Positions 5,805 to 10,314 of a DNA stretch of 10,314 nt are shown one piece after another. The notes under the pieces were generated by a model that was not told the DNA's origin, searched no databases, and was given only the letters and a program-made list of their open reading frames with translations. The stretch's first letter is position 1. Every line of letters begins with the position of its first letter. This DNA comes from Turicibacter sp. (GTDB taxonomy: Bacteria; Bacillota; Bacilli; MOL361; Turicibacteraceae), in contig JAUMTV010000109.1 in NCBI GenBank assembly GCA_030531025.1, positions 1-10,314 on the forward strand, read 5' to 3'. The translations under genes were made by a program, and so were the position numbers.

Positions 5805-7283
5805 TCATTCAAATGGATTTTCTGATGGATATAACATCCCTTTTGGTTGATTAAACCCAATATCTGAAACCCCTAAATATTTAAAGACTTCAAAAATTGA
5901 CTTTCCATAATGACCAAAGGCTACTGCTCCATGATGTGGGAATCCTTTTTCAATTAATACATGACGATAGAATCGTTTCATTTCAGGAATCGCAAAAATT
6001 CCAATTGATCCAAATGAACGTGTGGCAACTGGTAATACTTCACCTTGTGCCACGTAAGCTCGAAGGTCACCATCTGCTGTACTTTGTAAACGGAAAAATG
6101 TAATATCTCCTGGAGCAAGATCTCCTTCTAATGTTCCTTGTGTCACCTCTTCAGGAAGTGAACGTGCCATAATCATTTGATGCTTCATCGTACATGTTTT
6201 TAATTTTTTTGAACACGTATTTCCACAATGGAATCCCATAAATGTCTCATTATTTTTATAAGCATATTGTCCTTGAATATCTTCTTCATATAAATCTGAT
6301 GGAACCGTATTATTAATATCAAGCAGCGTCACCACATCTTTACTCACACATGTTCCAATAAACTCACTTAGTGCACCATAAATATCGACTTCACAAGATA
6401 CTGCATAACCTCTTCCAGTTAAGCGACTATTCACATAACATGGGACAAATCCAAACATCGTTTGAAAGGCTGGCCAGCATTTACTTGCAATGGCAACATA
6501 TTTTCGATGCCCACGATGAGCCTCAATCCAATCGATTAATGTTAACTCATATTGCGCTAATTTAGGAAGAATACTTGCTTTTTTATTTCCTGCTCCAAGT
6601 TCAGCTTCCATGTCTTTAACGACCGCTTCAATACGAGGATCATTTTCATGCTTTAAGAAAGATTCATATAAATCAAGCTCTGAATTTTCTTCAATCTCAA
6701 CCCCTAAATTATATAACTGTTTGATTGGGGCATTACAAGCTAAAAAATTATTCGGACGGGGTCCAAAACTAATAATTTTTAAATGCTCAAGCCCTACTAA
6801 GGCACGTGCAATTGGTAAAAAATCTTCAATCATATCCGCACATTCTGACGCTGTGCCAACTGGATACTCAGGAATATATACCTTCACATTGCGAAGTTTC
6901 AAGTTATAACTCGCATTTAGCATACCGCAATACGCATCCCCACGTCCTTGGATCAAATCATTTCCACTTTCTTCAGCCGCTGCAATAAACATAACTGGAC
7001 CATCAAAATATTTTGCCAACAATGTCTCTGAAATTTCGGGACCAAAATTCCCTAAATAAACAACTAATGCCTCACATCCCGCACATTTTACATCTTCAAG
7101 TGCCTGCATCATATGAATTTCACTTTCAACGATACAAATTGGACATTCATAAATATTAGCTTCATCATATTTAGCTTTATAAGCCTCAACGACAGCTTTT
7201 CGGCGATTAACCGATAACGATTCTGGAAAACAATCACGGCTAACCGCAACGATTCCAACTTTAATATTTGGTATATTGTTCAT
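5805..7283 (-). CDS. L-fucose/L-arabinose isomerase family protein (probable pentose isomerase)
   Basis: The 492-residue protein is an aldose-ketose isomerase of the L-fucose isomerase-like superfamily (COG2407 type). It likely converts an aldopentose to its ketose in the cytoplasm with a divalent metal. Candidate metal/catalytic residues match the family pattern: E298 in SCEVD, D322 in LLDINN and H450/H451 in FPHHGAVAF; H352 lies in FHCGNT. The N-terminal Rossmann-like part (about 7-170) carries VVYLGNFGPE and GRGDAYCG. It is full length and not close to classical FucI, so the substrate is open. Its partner gene encodes a xylulokinase-type kinase, pointing to D-xylose, or another sugar giving D-xylulose, as substrate; D-arabinose or L-fucose are alternatives. 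ATG 7283 has AGAGGGGG upstream at good spacing. It is 36 bases behind the kinase gene and has its own terminator. Confidence 0.85.
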   Translation of the reverse strand: MNNIPNIKVGIVAVSRDCFPESLSVNRRKAVVEAYKAKYDEANIYECPICIVESEIHMMQALEDVKCAGCEALVVYLGNFGPEISETLLAKYFDGPVMFIAAAEESGNDLIQGRGDAYCGMLNASYNLKLRNVKVYIPEYPVGTASECADMIEDFLPIARALVGLEHLKIISFGPRPNNFLACNAPIKQLYNLGVEIEENSELDLYESFLKHENDPRIEAVVKDMEAELGAGNKKASILPKLAQYELTLIDWIEAHRGHRKYVAIASKCWPAFQTMFGFVPCYVNSRLTGRGYAVSCEVDIYGALSEFIGTCVSKDVVTLLDINNTVPSDLYEEDIQGQYAYKNNETFMGFHCGNTCSKKLKTCTMKHQMIMARSLPEEVTQGTLEGDLAPGDITFFRLQSTADGDLRAYVAQGEVLPVATRSFGSIGIFAIPEMKRFYRHVLIEKGFPHHGAVAFGHYGKSIFEVFKYLGVSDIGFNQPKGMLYPSENPFE

Positions 7284-7319
7284 AACAAAATCCCCCTCTT
7301 AATCATTTTCAATCTTTGA

Positions 7320-8864
7320 TTAATTTGATGCTATTTCATTATCTAGTTTTACTAATTGCTTATAACTTGGTGCAAGTGCTTCATATAGTGCTTGGTATAA
7401 GTTGTGTGCTTTTTCATAATAATGAACATCCGCTAAAACAGGCGATGTCACATCCTTAACTCTAATTAACGTTTCGCAGGCTAACTCGACACTTGAATAA
7501 AGACCACTTCCGACTCCTGCTAAAATAGCAGCTCCAAGTGCTGGACCTTCACTTTGATCGACAATGGCCACTTGACAGTTATACATATTTGAAAGCATTT
7601 GCCGCCAAATTGGACTTTTGCCACCGCCACCACAGGCCATCATTTGATTAATTTCAAGTCCCATCTCATTTAAAATTCCATGACAGTCTTTTAAAGAATA
7701 CGATACCCCCTCCATCACAGCACGTAACAAGTGAGCTTTTGAATGAATGGCTGATAACCCGAAGAAAACACCCCGGCAATCAGGATCTAAATGAGGCGTT
7801 CGTTCCCCCATTAAATATGGTAAATAAATTAATCGATCACTTCCAATTGGGATTTGTTCAATATCATGATTAATCAACTCATAAACGTCCATTTTTTCTT
7901 GTTCGGCCCACTCGACATAATCTTGACAGAACTGCTCCTTAAACCACTTTAATGAAAGGCCAGCAGCTTGCGTTACACCCATCACATGCCAAGCGCCTGG
8001 AACAGCATGACAACACGTATGAACTCGACCTTTTGGATCTAATGTCATCTCATTACTATGAGCGAATACAACCCCAGATGTTCCAATCGTTGTAAAAGCA
8101 GTTCCTTCTTTCACTACCCCTGTTCCTACTGCTGCCGCTGCATTATCTCCTGCTCCAGCCACAACAACGGTTTGCGAAGATAGCCCCGTTAAAGTTGAAA
8201 CTTCAGGTAATAAGTGTCCTGTGACTTTACAAGATTCATACACATCGGGTAATAATGATCGATCAATGTTCAATATTTCTAACACTTCATCTGACCAACA
8301 ACGGTGAGCCACATCAAGTAATTGCATTCCACTTGCATCAGAGACATCTGTTGCAAACTCACCCGTTAAAACATATCGAATATAATCTTTTGGTAATAAA
8401 ATGTGGCGACACTTCTCGTAAATGTTTGGTTCATGATTTCGAACCCATAAGATTTTAGCAGCCGTCCAACCTGTTAGTGGTGGATTCGCTGTTAGTTCAA
8501 TCCAACGTTCCCGAGGCATCATTTCTAACATCTGCTCAACCTCTTTATATGTTCGTTGGTCACACCATATAATCGACGGTCGAATGACCTCTCCCGCTTC
8601 ATCTAACATCACAAGACCGTGCATCTGTCCTGCAATACCAATCCCTTTAATCTGTTTTGGATCAACATTTGATTTCATAACGACGTCTTTTAACGTTTGT
8701 AACGTTCCCTCACGCCAATTTTTTGGATCTTGTTCGGCCCATCCATTTTGAGGTTGGATTAAAGGATATTCATAGTTTGATGTAGCTATTACTTGTCCCG
8801 CTTCATCAAATAGTACTGTTTTAATGGCGGATGTCCCAGCATCAATTCCAATTAAGTAGTTCAT
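7320..8864 (-). CDS. xylB: Xylulokinase-type FGGY carbohydrate kinase
   Basis: The 514 residues form an FGGY-family kinase of usual length. It transfers phosphate from ATP to a sugar, most likely D-xylulose, giving D-xylulose 5-phosphate for the pentose phosphate pathway. Visible features are the first phosphate motif GIDAGTSAIK (D8), the xylulokinase-type substrate motif GQMHGLV (M81, H82), WCDQRT (100-105), the catalytic aspartate D240 in GAGDNAA, the GTSG loop (261-264), LPYLMGERTPHLDP (348-361) and ACGGGGKS in the ATP lobe (410-417). The Met-His pair is the mark that separates xylulokinases from glycerol and ribulokinases. ATG 8864 follows AGGAGGAGGGG. It is the first structural gene after araC and is followed by the isomerase gene with no terminator between. 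Confidence is high for the family, moderate for the exact sugar. Confidence 0.9.
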   Translation of the reverse strand: MNYLIGIDAGTSAIKTVLFDEAGQVIATSNYEYPLIQPQNGWAEQDPKNWREGTLQTLKDVVMKSNVDPKQIKGIGIAGQMHGLVMLDEAGEVIRPSIIWCDQRTYKEVEQMLEMMPRERWIELTANPPLTGWTAAKILWVRNHEPNIYEKCRHILLPKDYIRYVLTGEFATDVSDASGMQLLDVAHRCWSDEVLEILNIDRSLLPDVYESCKVTGHLLPEVSTLTGLSSQTVVVAGAGDNAAAAVGTGVVKEGTAFTTIGTSGVVFAHSNEMTLDPKGRVHTCCHAVPGAWHVMGVTQAAGLSLKWFKEQFCQDYVEWAEQEKMDVYELINHDIEQIPIGSDRLIYLPYLMGERTPHLDPDCRGVFFGLSAIHSKAHLLRAVMEGVSYSLKDCHGILNEMGLEINQMMACGGGGKSPIWRQMLSNMYNCQVAIVDQSEGPALGAAILAGVGSGLYSSVELACETLIRVKDVTSPVLADVHYYEKAHNLYQALYEALAPSYKQLVKLDNEIASN

Positions 8865-8896
8865 CAGGCCCCTCCTCCTTGATTTATCCTACTCTG

Positions 8897-8902
8897 ATTA
8901 TA
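8897..8902 (-). promoter_or_regulatory. -10 box of the xylB-isomerase promoter
   Basis: A perfect leftward TATAAT is centred about 35 bases upstream of the xylB start. The expected -35 window, 16-18 bases upstream, holds only AACCAA-like sequence with no TTGACA likeness, as expected where an AraC-type activator recruits polymerase. There is no terminator between araC and xylB, so read-through from araC is also possible. Confidence 0.55.
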
Positions 8903-8920
8903 ACGGATTCTCCCTCTTTT

Positions 8921-8934
8921 TGGTTGCGCTTTCT
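8921..8934 (-). promoter_or_regulatory. Weak cre-like site upstream of xylB
   Basis: On the minus strand the sequence AGAAAGCGCAACCA matches the Bacillus catabolite-response consensus TGWAANCGNTNWCA at 11 of 14 positions, including the central CG. It covers the -35 region of the xylB promoter. Three mismatches make it a tentative site. Confidence 0.25.
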
Positions 8935-8938
8935 TATC

Positions 8939-9769
8939 TTATTCAGTGCACTTTTTTGCACTTTTCCGATATTCACTCGGTAGACACTGATATCGTTTAC
9001 GAAATGCTTTCGTAAATGCGCGACTATCCGAAAAGCCATGATGAATTGCTATTTTACTAATAGGGTGATCTGTATTTAGTAATTCTCTCACAGCATATTC
9101 AATGCGCAGATTTTGAAGATAAGTTAAATAATTAACATCAGCATACTTTCTAAACATTCGAGACAAGTACGTTGGGGTAAATCCGCAATCACTTGCCACT
9201 TTTTCTAAGCTTAAATCTTCTTGGTAATGCTCTTTTAAATAACTAATCACGCCTGATAAACGGTGTAATTGTTTTTTTTGACGAATAGTCTCTTCATTAT
9301 CCTCTTCTTTAAACGTTGTAATTAATAAATACAATACCTCTAGAAATAAGCTCTTCACTTTTAAGCGATAACCATAAGGCTTTTTATCATTTAAAAGATA
9401 CATTTCATGAATCAAAAGTGATAACTGTTCATTCTGCTTATCTTCTTGTTTTTTAAAATGAAAAGACGGGCTATAATCTAAATAACCTTCAAAAGCTTCT
9501 AGTGGAATTTGAAGGACAACTGTCTGATTTCGATTCGGACAATTAATTGAATGAATTTCATTCGAATTAACAATCATAAAATCACCATTTTGAATCCGAT
9601 AAAGTTGCTCGTTAATATAAAAGTCAATTTGTCCTTCTAAAACTAAAAAGATTTCAATCGGTTGATGCCAATGCTTACTGACACGATAATTTCCATCTTT
9701 TCCTTCGAATAAAAAAAGCTTAAATTCATAGTACTCAGCTGGAACGACTAATTCATGACGAAACTGCAT
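8939..9769 (-). CDS. AraC-family transcriptional regulator with N-terminal cupin sensor
   Basis: The 276 residues have the classic AraC layout. The N-terminal cupin-like ligand domain (about 10-95) carries KHWHQPIEIFLVLEG, with H33, H35 and E39 in cupin positions. The C-terminal DNA-binding domain (about 172-270) has two helix-turn-helices: LEKVASDCGFTPTYLSRMFR, then ISKIAIHHGFSDSRAFTKAF, followed by the PSEYR ending. It most likely binds the sugar used by the downstream kinase and isomerase and activates their promoter; that is inferred from position, 74 bases upstream and in the same direction. It is complete, unlike the AraC-type remnant at 4565-5248, and of a different subtype. ATG 9769 is preceded by AAGGGGG at about 9-base spacing. 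A cre-like element overlaps its promoter. Confidence 0.88.
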   Translation of the reverse strand: MQFRHELVVPAEYYEFKLFLFEGKDGNYRVSKHWHQPIEIFLVLEGQIDFYINEQLYRIQNGDFMIVNSNEIHSINCPNRNQTVVLQIPLEAFEGYLDYSPSFHFKKQEDKQNEQLSLLIHEMYLLNDKKPYGYRLKVKSLFLEVLYLLITTFKEEDNEETIRQKKQLHRLSGVISYLKEHYQEDLSLEKVASDCGFTPTYLSRMFRKYADVNYLTYLQNLRIEYAVRELLNTDHPISKIAIHHGFSDSRAFTKAFRKRYQCLPSEYRKSAKKCTE

Positions 9770-9804
9770 TATTATTTCCCCCTTAAAGAAACATCCTCTC
9801 TTTT

Positions 9805-9820
9805 ATTATAAGCGATTTCA
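9805..9820 (-). promoter_or_regulatory. araC promoter -10 overlapped by a cre-like site
   Basis: A perfect leftward TATAAT occupies 9805-9810. The overlapping minus-strand sequence TGAAATCGCTTATA (9807-9820) matches the catabolite-response consensus TGWAANCGNTNWCA at 13 of 14 positions, failing only at the penultimate C. A CcpA dimer bound here would block polymerase. The -35 region is weak. The transcript leader would be about 30 bases. Confidence 0.5.
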
Positions 9821-9840
9821 TTTCAAAAAGATGGTTAAAT

Positions 9841-9872
9841 AAAAAACTTGTAAAGAAAAATCTCTACAAGTT
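9841..9872 (-). terminator. Intrinsic terminator of the gene at the right edge
   Basis: A 12-bp stem with one G-U pair (9861-9872 with 9845-9856) and a 4-base U loop is followed, read leftward, by a T-run (TTTTATTTAA). It starts 9 bases beyond the stop codon at 9882-9884. Confidence 0.8.
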
Positions 9873-9881
9873 ATAAGGTCA

Positions 9882-10314
9882 TTAATAAAATGGATAAATG
9901 TTTTGTATTTTCTCCTCTAATTTTATATTAATCGTTTGATTCTTTTTTGTATAAATACTTGCCTGCTCTTCTTGGTTAACATAGTAAGCATATCCTTGGA
10001 AAAATTGAAGGTGATTTTTCACGTTACTTAACGGTAGGTTGAGTTCAGTGATTTCATAATTTTTCACATTTAACTGAAGTAAGGCTTCATTTCCTTTTAA
10101 ACTTGGCGCCCGATAGTAGATTTCTGGTTCTTCACTTGATGACGGATAGACTAATAATTCCTTAGATTCTACCATCATGCGATTAATTTGATGACCATCT
10201 TTTCGATCATAAGAAGTCAGGTAAAAAACCTCTTCTTCTTGACTCACAATCGTTAAGAAATTGTTATGAATCATTAACTCCTTAACCCCCGCTATTTCAA
10301 CAATTGTCTCCATC
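9882..10314 (-). CDS. Hypothetical protein, probably the C-terminal part of a longer protein
   Basis: The reading frame is open to the window border. A methionine codon lies at 10311-10313, but no upstream sequence remains to show a ribosome binding site, so I treat the gene as partial. The visible ~143 residues are strand-rich and soluble, with repeated short units such as 'FFQGYAYYVNQEEQASIY' and 'NNFLTIVSQEEEVFYLTSY' in which a turn and aromatic strand recur at roughly 40-50 residue spacing. That resembles the blades of beta-propeller proteins (for example DUF5050-type), but I cannot assign a family. There is no cysteine and no membrane segment in the visible part. It ends in its own terminator just upstream of the araC promoter, so it is a separate transcript from the sugar operon. 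Confidence 0.6.
   Translation of the reverse strand, partial: METIVEIAGVKELMIHNNFLTIVSQEEEVFYLTSYDRKDGHQINRMMVESKELLVYPSSSEEPEIYYRAPSLKGNEALLQLNVKNYEITELNLPLSNVKNHLQFFQGYAYYVNQEEQASIYTKKNQTINIKLEEKIQNIYPFY

Noticed and set aside
5678..5860. Leftward 60-codon open frame overlapping the end of the isomerase gene
   Set aside because: It runs out of frame through the isomerase 3' end and straight across the terminator hairpin, with no ribosome binding site. A 19-codon tail (ATG at about 5737) is also unsupported.
1..10314. Mobile elements, CRISPR arrays, tRNA or rRNA genes
   Set aside because: No transposase or integrase motifs, no repeated direct-repeat spacing and no cloverleaf-like stretches were seen. 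The gene scar at 5200-5300 shows no insertion-sequence ends.

Overview
The window comes from a low-GC member of the Bacillota. The evidence is AT-rich sequence, strong AGGAGG-type ribosome binding sites, intrinsic terminators at nearly every transcript end, YesN/YesL/AraC-type regulators, an MgtC/SapB protein and a small protein resembling the spore protein Cse60. The gene mix would fit a gut Firmicute such as Turicibacter, but that genus guess is only an impression. I see no rRNA, tRNA, CRISPR array, transposase or phage gene.

Layout from left to right. (1) Positions 1-1144 hold a leftward two-gene membrane operon: a 180-residue single-span protein of unknown function, then a small LiaI/LiaF-like membrane protein, ended by a hairpin terminator at 97-124. 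(2) Positions 1257-3546 hold a rightward 62-residue gene, which converges on a leftward gene for an orphan SWIM zinc-finger protein, with a leftward cupin gene behind that. The SWIM and cupin genes each carry a predicted RNA hairpin over the ribosome binding site. The SWIM gene very probably starts at a TTG codon at 3130. (3) Positions 3742-4431 hold a rightward mgtC/sapB-family gene ending in a strong bidirectional terminator. (4) Positions 4565-5607 hold two head-to-head gene remnants: the C-terminal part of a YesN-type AraC regulator (leftward) and the C-terminal part of a DUF624/YesL-type membrane protein (rightward). Both lack their N-terminal portions and their beginnings overlap, which looks like the scar of a deletion. 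(5) Positions 5805-9769 hold a leftward sugar-catabolic cluster: an AraC regulator, an FGGY kinase of the xylulokinase type, and an L-fucose/L-arabinose-isomerase-like protein. (6) The right edge holds a leftward gene of unknown function, probably cut by the window border, with its own terminator.

How the parts fit together. The sugar cluster reads as isomerase plus kinase: a pentose is isomerised to a ketopentose (probably D-xylulose), which is phosphorylated and enters the pentose phosphate pathway. Induction would come from the upstream AraC protein, which has a cupin-like sensor domain. The promoter before the kinase gene has a perfect -10 but no recognisable -35, as expected if an activator is needed. 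A cre-like sequence overlaps the -10 of the araC promoter, so carbon catabolite repression by CcpA is plausible. No transporter and no classical xylA lie in the window. The deleted YesN/YesL remnants next door suggest that a larger carbohydrate-uptake locus may once have stood here.
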